Positions 1 to 12,045 of a stretch of 64,000 nucleotides of DNA are shown in pieces (positions within the stretch are counted from its first letter, which is position 1; every line of letters begins with the position of its first letter). The notes beneath the pieces were generated by a model. The model had not been told where the DNA came from and made no database searches. It saw only the letters and a program-made list of their open reading frames with translations. The position numbers were made by a program, and so were the translations under genes. Origin of the DNA: Selaginella moellendorffii (Eukaryota; Streptophyta; Lycopodiopsida; Selaginellales; Selaginellaceae); the NCBI RefSeq assembly GCF_000143415.4, contig NW_003314294.1:811453-875452 (forward strand), in the 5' to 3' direction.

Positions 1-93
1 NNNNNNNNNNNNNNNNNNNNNNNNNNNNNNNNNNNNNNNNNNNNNNNNNNNNNNNNNNNNNNNNNNNNNNNNNNNNNNNNNNNNNNNNNNNNN
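1..93. other. Assembly gap
   Basis: Run of N. Nothing can be said about its content. The adjacent repeat copy is cut by it. Confidence 0.99.
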
Positions 94-690
94 TTGGTCT
101 TGGCATGCCATTTCACGCTCAATGTGAAACCATTCTTCCCAGTTATATTCCCCTTCCTGATGTAGTGCCATTTGACGGCAAGTTTCAGCCACCTTTGAGA
201 GTTACAGATAAAACAATTGACGTAGCTTTCTGTTTCACAACCTCTTTTACCACCAATGTTCTCTCCTCCAAAACTCTACATTTTAGCTGCAAAAACTTGT
301 TTTTGATCCAGAGATTGTGGCACCCTCGTGCCACCAGACCGTATAATTCATAGAACTGGGAGAATTGCATGATCGCTCTAATAACCCGTTACTCGGGTCA
401 GCATGAGCATTCTAACCCACTGTTTGTCTTCTTGAGCTTCAATCTCGTTTACTATGTGTACCTTTAACTCACCACTCTTGTATGAATGCGTTCAACCATT
501 TCCTATAGGTTTTCTAAAGTATAATTGAAATTTTATAAATTAATTTTAACAAAAAGTAAAGTTAGAATCAATTTGAAGACATATTAAACCATATTAAAAA
601 TATATCAAATTCTTTATGAGCATCTAATATTAGTTTTTTGAAGAGTTATTCTATTTGATATTAAATAAAATAATAAAGGTGGACTAAATA
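94..690. repeat. Diverged copy of the 34.77-35.3 kb segment
   Basis: The sequence beginning at the gap edge (GGCATGCCATTTCACGCTCA and onward) is repeated with small substitutions and indels from about 34775 to 35300, in the same orientation. Homology runs through the AT-rich tail (AATTAATTTTAACAAAAA) and stops near 690. On the minus strand both copies carry pieces of the same decayed open frame, beginning MRFSQFYELYGLVARGCHN in the 35-kb copy. The gap hides the left limit of this copy. Confidence 0.8.
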
Positions 691-1850
691 ACTTGAATAT
701 TTTTAGTTAGTGGTTTAACTCTTATAAACTTGGGTTTAATACTTTCTTAGGGCTAATTTACTTTTCTTTGATAATCAAAGACTATTTAACAAAACCTAAT
801 ATAAGTTGAACTAAGGTTTGTTTGTCCTAATAAGGTTTGTGAATTTGTATAAGTATGGCCTCTAATAATCCTTAAGTATCACCTACTTAGGGTTGAAAAA
901 ATTTAGTGAAGAAGAATATTCCATATCATCTTTGGGTATTCATTGAAATACTTCCTCTACCAAATAGAGAGAGAAAACGTTTTATATAGTATAAATATAA
1001 TGTATATACATATGTATATTTTATTTTTGTATGATAAATATGAAAGATCTCTATAAATGATTATGCCCTTGCATAAGAATCCAAGATCAGTTTTAAAACA
1101 ATGAATTGTGACCGATATAACACCTAGCTAATAACTGAAAAAATTATTAAATAAAACTCATAAATAAATCTAGCTTGAATACAATACTATTAAAGGGTTG
1201 ACCTTTTTGTGGGGTTTGATTTTTCCATCTCCCAAGCTTCACATCCCCAAAAGATTGATCTCCTGGTTTCTAGTATCAAACATGAAACATACTTTAACAA
1301 ACAAGTTGGCAAGTAGAAATGAAAAATATATCAAACATTGGTAGCTTTTTGAAACAAGATATAATCTAATCATTAAAAATACAAATTTAATTTGATAATT
1401 AACAGAAATATACATTTAATTACTAATTTGATTACTGTTTTAATTGGAACTTGATGTTTTCTTTGTGTTAATTATTGAGTCACAAATCACTTACAATTGT
1501 AGTATAATTCACTTCAGTTATGGAGAAGTATATATACTTTTGTTAAAAGAATTAAATGGAAAAAGAGATCTACATTATCACAGCAAGTTTGCACTCCAGG
1601 TTTTCGAAATATTTCTGGTTTTAACTCCATTAAAATTGTGGTTGCAAAATAGATTTTTCTATTTTTTATGTCAGACTCAGATTTAACAACACTTTGTTAC
1701 ATAGTCATATATGCGATAGGCTCTCTAGAAGCACAAACACTATTTTTCACTCTAAAAGTACATACTCTTTTTAGATTTTGTAGAGCTTGACTCAAGAAGC
1801 ACATACCCTGATTAAACAAGAATGTTGTTAGACAGAATTCAATGATTTTC
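691..1850. other. AT-rich stretch, no gene seen
   Basis: Both strands are closed by frequent stops apart from short frames without motifs, such as 1444-1686. No RNA gene, tandem repeat or transposon terminus was recognised. Confidence 0.6.
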
Positions 1851-2307
1851 TTACCTTGCAACACAGCAAGCACGAATTGTCTCAGAGAAAGTCGCAAAGT
1901 ACATGAGCTGGATAGCAGTGGCAATGAACGCTCCACCTAGATGCAGAAGCTGGAATTCAACAATCCAACTAAAGATAATCCAGGTGACTGCGGAAAAAAA
2001 AGAGCACGCCGCAAAGAGCATGGAGGAAACATCTCGATCGAAGGGAAGCCTATAGATCATGCAAATAACAAATGGAGCAAAGGCAGCCACCATGTGTAAA
2101 CACTGGCAATCACCCACGCCTTCACTTTCTTGATGCGGCAAATGACACCCATGAAAGGATAGAAGGAACCAACCAATACTGCCATGCCCTTCAGGCACCA
2201 TTCTCTTGAGCTCCACAACTCTTACATTGAACAAGTAGAGGAAGAAAACCATAGATAAAGCCATCAACACAATAGCAATCAGAGCCAAATCATGAGTGTC
2301 CAAGACC
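1851..2307 (-). pseudogene. SWEET-like multi-membrane protein, remaining exon
   Basis: A minus-strand exon encodes several hydrophobic segments, for example LIAIVLMALSMVFFLYLF and later AACSFFSAVTWIIFSWI. The stretch APFVICMIYRLPFDRDVSS followed by SFF...W aligns without gaps to the fifth and sixth membrane helices of SWEET sugar transporters (SPLT...S..F...SF....W). The likely start codon, ATGGGTCTTGG, is split by hAT-A: its second half and the rest of the exon lie left of the element, and the ATG lies at 6148-6150 on the right. The exon ends at a good splice donor (GTAAGA) near 1851. Two shifts of frame (about 2180 and 2093) are needed to keep the helices, so the gene is probably dead. The SWEET assignment is tentative; another small polytopic family is possible. 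Confidence 0.4.
2300..2307. repeat. Target-site duplication of hAT-A, left copy
   Basis: CCAAGACC directly precedes the element terminus TAGTGTTTTATT. The identical octamer follows the other terminus at 6139-6146. Eight bases is the standard hAT duplication length. Confidence 0.88.
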
Positions 2308-2323
2308 TAGTGTTTTATTTCGG

Positions 2324-2358
2324 CTGCCAATAAGCCATTTGAAATGGATTTTTGGCAG
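2324..2358. repeat. Subterminal 35-bp palindrome of hAT-A
   Basis: CTGCCAATAAGCCATTT, a central G, then AAATGGATTTTTGGCAG: 17-nt arms with two mismatches. The same palindrome sits at the same place in copies B (7346-7380) and C (12062-12096, one mismatch), so it belongs to the family. Confidence 0.85.
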
Positions 2359-2786
2359 AGAAAATGTTAAGCTTTAATACAAATTAGTGTCATCTAAAAA
2401 GTCTGTCATTGGTAGTGGCCGGGCCGACAATTTCCTTAAGCAGCTTAAAAATTAAAAAATAGCATATGCATACCAGCTTGATTATGAATAAATAATGTCA
2501 ATGTCAGGCAATTCATGAGAAATTTCAAGTGACACCAGTTGTTGCTTTGAACTGTTGGTACTAGGCTGGTCCAAATTAGTTAACAAACAGATTTTCCTTT
2601 TTCTGACTGCAACAACATTCGAATCTCCCTTATTTAGACATTTGCGCTTGAAAGGAGGAGGCATGGGAGATGTAGGTAAGCTCTCCACACCAGTTACTTG
2701 GTCCATGTTGTCCCCAAGGCCACTAATCTCACTGTTATTGCATAGTATTGCATACTATCAGCCTGGATAGAAGTAAACAAAGAAGC

Positions 2787-5700
2787 TTACCTCCCATTAG
2801 CTAACCTAAAATCAAAATCCTGGTCAAAGTCATCATCTTCATTTTCAGTGTCAACTTCTGCATAGGACCTAAAACTTGTGGTTGTGTGGCTTGTGCCATT
2901 GCCTCCTACAACTAGAGAGTTGTTCTCTTTTGGAATATCAAATTCTCCTCCAGTCCACATTGCAGAGCTGCAAGAAGTTTCAAATTCCTTCCTATCCCAA
3001 ATTCGATGGTTTTGGTAAATATGAACGAGCTTCTCAGCCCACTCTGGATGCAGTCTACACACAAGCAAGTGACACTAATGTCAGACAAGTTCTTCATGTT
3101 TATAAATGAACAAAGGGCTTACTTGTTTTGCTTTAGTATCAAGACATTGTTGTATGTACTAAAATTCCGCTCAGATGTAGAATTAGAAGTTGTCAAACCA
3201 AGAATATAGCACGCAAACCTTCAAAGAATTGCCCCCAAGTCACAGTTGAAGATGACTGTAGAGGCTCAAATATGCCAAGGTAAATCTCCATCCTTGCCTT
3301 TCTCAAGCAATTCTTGTGCATCATGGTTGTTTGCAATGGAAAAGGGGTTAGTTCCATTGACGTATGCAAAGTACTCTTGATTTAGATTGTGGGCATCTTC
3401 AGCATTTGGATAGAAATGATGTCGAATATAACTGAATGCTACTATTTCTTCCTGTCTGTTCCTATCCTCCTTGTAACGTATATTTACACACCAAGCTGCC
3501 CCAAACAAGTCACAAGATCTCATGTACTAATCCTCCCATTTCTGTAGAAAGTCTTCAAGCTGCTATTTGTCCTCTGCACTAAAACCTGTAACTGTTGCTG
3601 TCTTGAACTTAAATAAATGCCATGCTTGCCACACAAAGCCAATGGTTGAAGCTAAGTGATCAAAGAACTTGATTGCCATCACCACCAGCTCTATCAACTG
3701 CATCACCTTCTCAACACCCGACCAGAAATTAAAATCCTCCACTGCCGTCATGGCTTGGTTAGCAATCTTTGTTGTTGTTGTAGGTTGACTTCGTAGCCAA
3801 TCTTTAAATCCAGTATTCCTAAACAACCTTTGCAATGCTCCACGCTCTTCCCATAATCGCCTAAGCATGTAATAATAGGTTCCAAACCTGTGAAAGAAAC
3901 AAAAAAAGTGTTAAAGTCAGTAATAGACAATTACACAACTCTAATACTCACCGAGTAGTGACAGGTTTGATGAGTTGCCGCTTAGGATGCTAAACTTGAT
4001 AAAAAGCACGCACACGAGTGAAGTTCTTCACAAATTGAACTATACACTTCCCTGTGTCCAGATATTGTTTGATGTTGTCCAAACTTGCCCAAGACATTAG
4101 TACAAGGTTCAGAGCATGACATTGGCATGGAACACTCCACATATCTTCAAACTCAACTTCAAATTTGCATCCAACAAACCACATGTTAGCCGCATTGTCC
4201 GTTACTATTGCTGATAATCCATGCTTCTTCTCTATATGCCACATTTGATCGTGTAATGTGTTTCCACTGCCAGGGATGTTGCTTATGGCTACATTTGCAT
4301 CATCAGTGAGTACCCGAGTGTTTATAGCCAAAACCACAATCTTCAATTTGCTATACAAGATATCAGCTGCATTGCAAAGTAAACAAGTTAATTGGACATT
4401 ACATTAAAAAGCAACACATACCTAAAGATTCATAGCACTCAAATGAGCCACAAAAAAACTCTTCATGGTGTGCTGCATCAACAATCATAATATTCTGAAT
4501 ATGCAACCCACTAACTATCTTCCAACTATCTGTTACCAAGCAAGACGGTCGTGGGCTGTACGCACCTATAGCTTTCTCAAGTTGTTGATCAATGCGCTCA
4601 ACCGTTTCATGGTATATCTCATCCAAGAAGTCTTCACGCAAAGCCTTTAGCGAAGGCAAAGGAAACATGGAACTGCATTGGGCATGTCTACCAACTACTA
4701 GGTTGAACGCTCTGGCCTCGATATAAACTCTCAATGCATACTCCTTCTACCATGCCTTGAGTTCTTTAGGGGTCAACACCCTTCCTGTGACTCCTTTGAG
4801 AGCTACTGTTTCTTGCAAGATATGACTTGTTGAACTTGTCTAAGGCCATGTAGTAGACACTATTATATCAATCTGATTCCCAACTGCACATAAACCACCC
4901 ACAGAGATGCAGCCAATTGTAGCTCGAACCTACTGCCGCAACCGCTCTGCATCAAGTCGGTCTTCACCCTTCAAACATTCTATCCATTCCCATGCTTTGT
5001 TATCATTACCACTCGAAAAGGCAAACATGTTCAATTTTGGCCTGCATTCAATACTCCCACTAACTTGAGGAGTTGATGTTGATCCTCCAACACTGTAGGC
5101 ATCTTCATCCAATTTCTATGACCCTGAAGCTCCTTGATTGCTAAACCGTGTCATTCTACCACTGCCATGTTATTCGAACTCCACAAGCTTGATGTTGTAC
5201 GTCTCAATATTGTTCCTTGTTATAGACACAAACTCCTCACTGAACTCTTGTATTGGCCTGCGACACAAACTTATGTCAGGAGTGCAGCAACCTATGTCCT
5301 CCTTCTCCTTGTAGAAGCTGCAAAAATGCCTCCTAATCCCCGTAGGTCCAATTCCCTTCACGGGACCTTTGCATAAGACACACCTAACCACTGCCTCCCA
5401 ACTAGCTTTGTCGGTGCTGAAACATTGAGGATTTGCTTCAGTGTTTTCCAAGTTCCTCTCCCTGAGTGCTAAAGGATCACAAAAGACGTATTTCCAAACC
5501 TTATCCGGAGGCCTCTAGGACTCGAAGGATGATGAGGGTTGGTCTCTTGCCCTTGGATCCCTCTCTAGTCTCCCTTGCAGCCTCACCCTATTCTCGCAGC
5601 AGCACTATCCTCAACACCTAGTCGAGGGTTTACCCCATAGAACACAACAACTTGATCATCTACAGCCAAAACAGACCCCTCTCCGATCATGGTGTCTCTT

Positions 5701-5933
5701 GAGGCTACACCCAAACTAGGCCCCTCTTCTATCACGGCTTCTCCCGAGTCTGCTCCTACAGATGGATTGATGGAGGCTCCTACCTTGTTCACCCTCCCAC
5801 AGCACGGCTGCAGCCACGCTATGTTGCTGTAGTATTTCGCCCTTGCCGCCCTAACATCGAAACAAAAAAGGAAAGGATGGGAGAGAAATGGTGCTACTGG
5901 CCCTAAGGCTAAACCTTTTGTGTTGCTTCTCAC
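2787..5933 (-). pseudogene. hAT transposase remnant (copy A)
   Basis: Minus strand. A BED-type zinc-finger region lies near 5510-5330 (RCVLC ... RRHFCSF). Then comes the RNase H-like catalytic core, with VTDNAANM and CQCHALNLVLMSWASLDNIK near 4210-4060 and LIKPVTTRFGTYYYMLRRLW near 3960-3850. The C-terminal hAT dimerisation region, SERNFSTYNNVL, is near 3180-3140. Two introns are visible with GT-AG borders, at 4421-4367 and 3951-3888. In-frame stops occur near 3530, 3990, 4750, 4930 and 5160, so no functional protein is made. The family excises and inserts DNA in the nucleus through cut-and-paste transposition. The same exon order and several of the same stops are found in copy C. Confidence 0.85.
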
Positions 5934-6138
5934 CCAAGCTGAAAGAATTTAAAGAACCCGCAAGTTACTTGAATGAAAACCCTTGATCCATGTATATCAG
6001 TAATAGCTCTGACAACTTGAATATGCGTCGAATCACTATTGAATCTTTTCTCTAGTGGGGTTAAAGGTTGAAGGTTATGCTTAATTAAATAGTCATAATT
6101 ATTCAAAATGCCAAAAAGTAGCTTTGAATAAAACTTTG

Positions 6139-6146
6139 CCAAGACC
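6139..6146. repeat. Target-site duplication of hAT-A, right copy
   Basis: CCAAGACC, identical to 2300-2307. The same octamer also follows the terminus of copy B (9527-9534) and the terminus remnant ending at 10886. Confidence 0.88.
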
Positions 6147-7329
6147 CATTTTTACACCATGGCAATCGCGTTTGCAAGGGAGAACACTAGAGTAGATAGC
6201 AAAAACATGGGCTTTTGCTACTGCATGGCAAGAGGAGTAGCAGGAGCAGCAGCAGCAGAAGCAATAGGAGCAGCAGGAGGTGTAGCCTGCTCCTCTAGTT
6301 GTGGCTGCGGGATTTGGGCCATCGGTAGCTGGATAGGGCCTGCTGCCCATTGACTAAGCCTTTCTTAGATAACTCGAATAAAAGTAACCAAGTGTAGCTG
6401 TCCGGAGAATAGCCAATGGCACTAATACCCATTGCAAGAAGATCGTCCCAACACGGTCAACGAGTCCCAAGATCCATGGCTAGAGAACCTTACCAATCCA
6501 TGGCGAGAATGCCTGTGCTAGGGAGGAGGCAAGATTGAAACCTAAGGCTCCGACACTGAGCCAAAACCACCGAGACTTCGTGATCTTGTCATTGCTCAAC
6601 CTGCCAAGATCAAGATTGTGTGCCGCCTCCTCTCGCTTCATGGCCAAAGATGTTGATAACTGCCACATGCTGTTGAGAGATGGAAATCAGGAATGAATCC
6701 AATAGGAAGGAAGCAAAGAAGGGCAATAAAAATGCTGCCACCCTCATCCTTAGGGATTCCACAAACAAGCTCTCTTTAAGACAATGGAAGAACTAAACCA
6801 ACAAAAGCACACCCATCTCTTTTATGTGTGCTTTATCTTTATGGTCTCTTTTTTCCTTCTCTCACAACATCATGCTCTCAATCTCTCGATCATGACAATC
6901 ACTCTCTCCTTATCATGGCCTTGCTTACGATCTTTCTTTTCCTTATCTGGACGAGATTGGAAAGCTCTAGTGCTCAGCAATGGTTTCCAAAATTGCAGCA
7001 AAAATCCTAGCAATAGTTAACAAAAACTGTAGTGGAAATACTGCAAAAATGCCGTAGCTTTTCTAGCTAAGCGCTCTTTGTGGTTCTCTTTTACTTTACT
7101 CCTAGTTCTTGCAATGCCAGGGAAATCCAATCCTCAAAAAGTGCCATAGATTTGAAGGCTTTATTGTGAACTTTTCTTTGCTACGTATGTGAAGGATAAC
7201 TTACTGTGAAGGAAAGGAAAGAGCAGTAGCTGCATCAAGAGCTGGTTTCACAGCAGCTCAAGACTTTGCTTGTTCTTCGGTGGAGTGAAGGTTTCTGTAA
7301 CTTTGATTGATGTGCGTCACAAGAAAAAC
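6147..7329. repeat. Spacer unit 1 between hAT-A and hAT-B
   Basis: About 1.18 kb that recurs almost entirely at 10887-12045, with shorter pieces at 9527-9660 and 10102-10400. On the minus strand it holds the probable ATG of the interrupted SWEET-like gene, a GCA/GCT-rich microsatellite near 6238-6275, and exon-like frames with hydrophobic segments (MRVAAFLLPFFASFLLDSF near 6750-6690; WFWLSVGALGFNLASSLAQ near 6580-6520; IFLQWVLVPLAILRTATLG near 6450-6390). They may belong to one membrane-protein gene. I do not recognise the family, and an in-frame stop lies between the last two. Confidence 0.75.
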
Positions 7330-9526
7330 CAGTGTTTTATTTCGACTGCCAAAAAGCCATTTGAAATGGCTGTTTGGCTGAGAAAATGTTAAGCTTTTAT
7401 ACAAATTAGTGTCATCTGAAAAGTCTATCACCGATAGCAGCCGAGCCAACAATTTCCTTAAGCAGCCTAAAAATTAAAAAAACAGCATGTGCGTGCCAAC
7501 TTGATTATGAATCAACAATGTTAATGTTAGGCAATTCATGAAAAATTTCAAGTGATGCCAGTTGTTGCTCTAAACTGCTAGTACTAGGCTGGTCCAAATC
7601 AGTTAACAAACGGATTTTCCTTTTTTTGACTACAGTGGCACTCAAATCTCCCTCATTTAGATGTTTGCGCTTGAAAGGAGGAGGCATAGGAGATGCAAGT
7701 AAGGTCTCCACACCAATTATCTGGTCCATGTCGTCCCTAGGGCCACTAATCTCACTGTCATTGCATAGTATTGCATACTATCAGCCTGGATAGAAGTAAA
7801 CAAAGAAGCTTACCTCCCATGAGCTAACTTAAGACCAGAATCCCGGTTGAAGTCATCATCTTCGTCTTCAGGCATGTGTCAACTTCCGCATAGGACTTGA
7901 AACCTATGGTTTTGTGGCTTGTGCCATTGCCTCCTACAACTAGAGAGTCGTTCTCTTTTGGAATATCAAATTCTCCTCCAATCCACGTTGTAGAGCTACG
8001 AGAAGTTTTAGATTCCTTCCTATCCCAAATTCAATGGTTTTGGTAAATATGAACGAGCTTCTCAGCCTGCTCTGGATGCAGTCTACATATAGACAAGTGA
8101 CATCAATGTCAGACAAGTTCTTCATGTTTATAAATGAACAAAGGCTTACTTGTTCTGCTTTTGTGTCAAGACGTTGTTGTATGTACTAAAATTCCACTCA
8201 GCTACAGAATTCAAAGTTGTCAAACCAAGAATATAGCACGCAAACCTCCAAAGCACTTCCCTTGAGTCACAGCTGAAGCTGACTGCAAAGGCCAAAACAT
8301 GCCAAGGTGAATCTCCATCCTTGCCTTTCTCAAGCAATTCTTGTGCATCACGGCTGTTTGCAATGGAAAAGGGGCTAGTTCCATTGACATACGCAAAGTA
8401 CTCTTGATTTAGATTGTGAGCATTTTTAGCATTTGGATAGAAACGATGTTGAACAGGACTGAATGCTGATGTTTCTTCCTATCTGTTCCTATCCTCCCTG
8501 TAACGCGGATTTACACACTAGGCTGCCCCAAACAAGTCACAGAATCTCATGTACTGATCCTTTTGTTTCTCTAGAAAGTCTTCAATATTGTTCCTTGTTA
8601 TAGACACAAACTCCTCACTAAACTCTTGTATTGGCCTGCGACACAAACTTATGTCAGCAATGCAGCAACCTATGTCCTCCTCCTTGTAGAAGCTGCAAAG
8701 ATGCCTCCTAATCCTCGTAGGTCCAATTCCCTTCACGGGAACTTGTATAAGACACATCTAACCACTGCCTCCCAACTAGCTTTGTCGGTGCTAAAACATT
8801 GAGGATCCACCTTGGTGTTTTCCAAGTTCCTCTCCCTGAGTGCTAAAGGATCACAGAAGACATATTTCCCAGACTGTATCCGAAGGCCTACCAAGTCTGC
8901 CTCTGGCACTCGAAGGATGATGAGGGTTGATCTCTTGCCCCTGGATCCCTCTCTTGTCTCCCTTGTAGCCTCGCCCTGTTCTCACAACAACACTATCCTC
9001 AACACCTGGCCAAGGGTTTACCCCGTAGAACACAACAACTTGATCATCTATAGCCAAAGCAAGCCCCTTTCTGATCACGGCGTCTCCTGAGGCTACACCC
9101 AAACTAGGCCCCTCTCCTATCACGGCTTCTCCTGAGTTTGCTCCTGCAGATGGATTGATGGAGGCTCCTCCTTGTTCACCCTCCCACGGCACGGCTGCAG
9201 CCACACTGTACTGCTATAGTATTTCACCCTTGCCGCCCTGACATTGAAACAAAAAAGGAGAGGACGGGAGAGAAATGGTGCTACTGGCCCTAAAGCTAAA
9301 CCTTTTGTGTTGCTTTTCACCCAAGCTAAAGGAATTCAAAGAACCCGCAAGTTTCTTGAATGAAAACCCTTGATCCATGTACGTCAGTAATAGCCCTGAC
9401 AACCTGAACATGCGTTGAATCACCGTTAAATCTTTTCTCTAGTGGGGTTAAAGGTTCAAAGGTTATGCTTAATTAAACGTTCATAATTATTCAAAATGCC
9501 AAAAAGTAGCTTTGAATAAAACCTTA
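7330..9526 (-). mobile_element. hAT DNA transposon copy B, internally deleted and chimeric
   Basis: 2197 bp. The left terminus is CAGTGTTTTATTTCGACTGC; the right terminus on the minus strand is TAAGGTTTTATTCAAAG. The central transposase is missing: near 8580 the sequence jumps from the position equivalent to 3556 of copy A to the position equivalent to about 5208, removing roughly 1.65 kb. The BED-finger end (around 8790-8690) and the dimerisation end (around 8260-7940) remain. Its two flanking octamers differ (AGAAAAAC left, CCAAGACC right). The left flank matches that of copy C and the right flank that of copy A, so B was not created by simple insertion. Confidence 0.85.
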
Positions 9527-10886
9527 CCAAGACCCATTTCTGCACCATGGCATTCACATTCGCAAGGGAGAACACTAGAGTAGATAGCAAAATCATGAGC
9601 TTTTGCTACTGCATAGCAGGAGCAGCAGTAGGAGGTGCAACCTGCTCCTCCAGCTGTAGCTCACGGCGTCTCCTGAGGCTACACCCAAATCAGGCCCCTT
9701 TCTTATCACGGCTTCTCTCGATTCTGCTCCTGTAGATGGATTGATGGAGGCTCCTACCTTGTTCACCCTCCCACGGCATGGCTGCAACCACACTGTGCTG
9801 CTATAATATTTTTGACATCGAAACAAAAAAGGAGAGGATGGGAGAAAAATGGTGCTACTGGCCCTAATGCTAAACCTTTTGTGTTGCTTCTCACCCAAGC
9901 TAAAGGAATTTAAAGAACCCACAAGTTGCTTGAATGAAAACCCTTGATCCATATACGTCAGGTAATAGCCCTAACAACCTGAATATGCGTCGAATCGCCG
10001 TTGAATCTTTTTTCTAGTGGGGTTAAAGGTTCAAGGGTTATGCTTAATTAAACGGTTATAATTATTCAAAATGCCAAAAAGTAGCTTTGAATAAAACTCT
10101 GCCAACACCCATTTCTACACCATGGCAATCGCGTTTGCAAAGGAGAACACTAGAGTAGATAGCAAAACCATGGGCTTTTGCTACTGCGTGGCAAGAGGAG
10201 CAATAGGAGCAGCAGGAGGTGCAGCCTACTCCTCTAGCTACGGCTGCGGGATTTGGGCCGTTGGTAGCTAAATGGGGCCTGTTGCCCATCGACTAACCCT
10301 TTCCTAGATAACTCAGATGAAATTAACCAAGTGCAATTGTCCAAAGAATATCCAATGGCACCAATACCCATTGCGAGAAGATCGTCCCAATGTGGTCTCA
10401 TGGCCCCGCTCATGGTCTCTCTTTTTTATGGTGTCTCCCGAGGCTGCACCCAAACCAAGCCCCTCTCCGATCATGGCTTCTTCTGAGTCTGCTCCTACAG
10501 ATGGATTGATGGAGGCTCCTACCTTGTTTGCCCTCCCATGGCCGCGACCGCGGCCATGCTATGCTACTGCAGTATATTGCTCTTGCTGCCCTGACATTGA
10601 AACAAAAAGGAGAGAGTGAGAGGACAGGAGAGAAATGGTGCTACTAGCCCTAAGGTTAAACCTTTTGTGTTTTTTCTTACCTAAGTTGAAGGAATTCAAA
10701 GAACTCACAAGTTGCTTGAATGAAAACCCTTGATCCATATACGTCAATAATAGTGCTGACAACCTGAATATGCGTCGAATCGCCGTTGAATCTTTTCTCT
10801 AGTGGGGTTAAAGGTTCAAGGGTTATGCTTAATTAAACAGTCATAATTATTCAAAATGCCAAAAAATAGCTTTGAATAAAACCCTA
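9527..10886. repeat. Truncated tandem copies of spacer and hAT end
   Basis: Alternating pieces: spacer start 9527-9660; hAT terminal segment 9661-10101; spacer start 10102 to about 10400; hAT terminal segment about 10428-10886. Each hAT piece ends with a normal terminus (GAATAAAAC...), followed by CCAAGACC or CCAACACC. The breakpoints inside the spacer and inside the element differ between units, which points to several separate deletion or duplication steps. Confidence 0.8.
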
Positions 10887-12037
10887 CCAAGACCCATTTC
10901 TGCACCATGGCAATCACATTCGCAATGGAGAACACTAGAGTAGATAGCAAAATTGTGGGCTTTTGCTACTACGTGGCAGGAGCAGCAGTAGGAGGTGCAG
11001 CCTGCTCCTCCAGTTGTGGCTGTGGGATTTGGGCTATCGGCAATTGGATGGGGCTTGCTGCCCATCGACTAACCCTTTCTTAGATAACTCGGATGAAAGT
11101 AACCAAGTGCAGCTGTTTGGAGAATAGCCAATGGCACTAATACCCATTGCGAGAAGATCGTCCCAATGCGGTCAATGAGTCCCAAGATCCATGGCTAGAG
11201 AACCTTACCAATCCATGGCGAGACTGCCTGTGCTAGGGAGGAGGCAAGAGTGAAACCTAAGGCTCCGACACTGAGCCAAAACCGCCGAGACTCTGTGATC
11301 TTGTCATTGCTCAACCTGCCGAGATTGAGATTGTGTGCTGCCTCCTCTCGCTTCATGGCCAAAGACATCAATAACTGCCGCCTGCTGTTGAGAGATGGAA
11401 ATCAGGAATGAATCCAGCAAGAAGGAAGCAAAGAAGAGCAACAACAATGCTGCCACCCTCATCCTTAGGGATTCCACAAACAAGCTCTCTTTAAGACAAT
11501 GGAAGAACTAAACCAACAAAAGCATGCCTATCTCTTTTATATGTGCTTTGTCTCTATAGTCTTTTTTTTCCTTCTCTCGCAACATTATGCTCTCAATCTC
11601 TCGATCATGATGATCACTCTCTCCTTATCATGGCCCTGCTTACGGTCTTTCTTTTTCCTTATCTGGACGAGATTGGAAAGCTCTAGTGCTCAGCAATGGT
11701 TTCGAAAATTGCAGCAAAAATCCCAACAATAGTTAGCAAAAACTGCAGTGGAAATACTACAAAAATGCCGTAGTTTTTCTAGCTAAGCGCTCTTTGTGGT
11801 TCTCTTTTACTTTACTCCTAATTCCTGCAATGCCAGGGAAATCTAATCCTCAAAAAGTGCCACAGATTTGAAGGCTTCATCATGAACTTTTCTTTGCTAC
11901 ATATGTGAAGGATAACTTACTGTGAAGGAAAGGAAAGAGCAATAGCTGCATCAAGAGCTGGTTTTGCAGCAGCTCAAGAGTTTGCTTGTTCTTCGGTGGA
12001 GTGAAGGTTTCCATGACTTCAATTGATGTGTGTCACA
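10887..12037. repeat. Spacer unit 2 between hAT-B and hAT-C
   Basis: Near full-length repeat of 6139-7329, including the minus-strand ATG context, the exon-like hydrophobic frames and the right-hand part (GTGAAGGTTT...TGTCAC) that borders copy C. No intact gene is seen. Confidence 0.8.
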
Positions 12038-12045
12038 AAAAAAAC
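12038..12045. repeat. Target-site duplication of hAT-C, left copy
   Basis: AAAAAAAC immediately before the terminus CAGTGTTTTATTTCGAC; identical to 16516-16523. Confidence 0.82.

Larger units (their letters stand above)
2308..6138 (-). mobile_element. hAT DNA transposon copy A
   Basis: This 3831-bp element is bounded by imperfect inverted repeats. The left end is TAGTGTTTTATTTCGGCTGC and the right end, read on the minus strand, is CAAAGTTTTATTCAAAGCTA. Both fit the hAT terminal consensus YARNG. It is flanked by the 8-bp duplication CCAAGACC. A broken hAT transposase gene lies inside on the minus strand. The element interrupts a host gene right after its probable start codon. Nonautonomous today, because the transposase frame has many stops. 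Confidence 0.9.

Noticed and set aside
6784-7020. Hydrophobic 78-codon plus frame, repeated at 11499-11732
   Set aside because: It lies in the duplicated spacer; the repeat comes from spacer duplication, not from selection on a protein, and no motif is seen.
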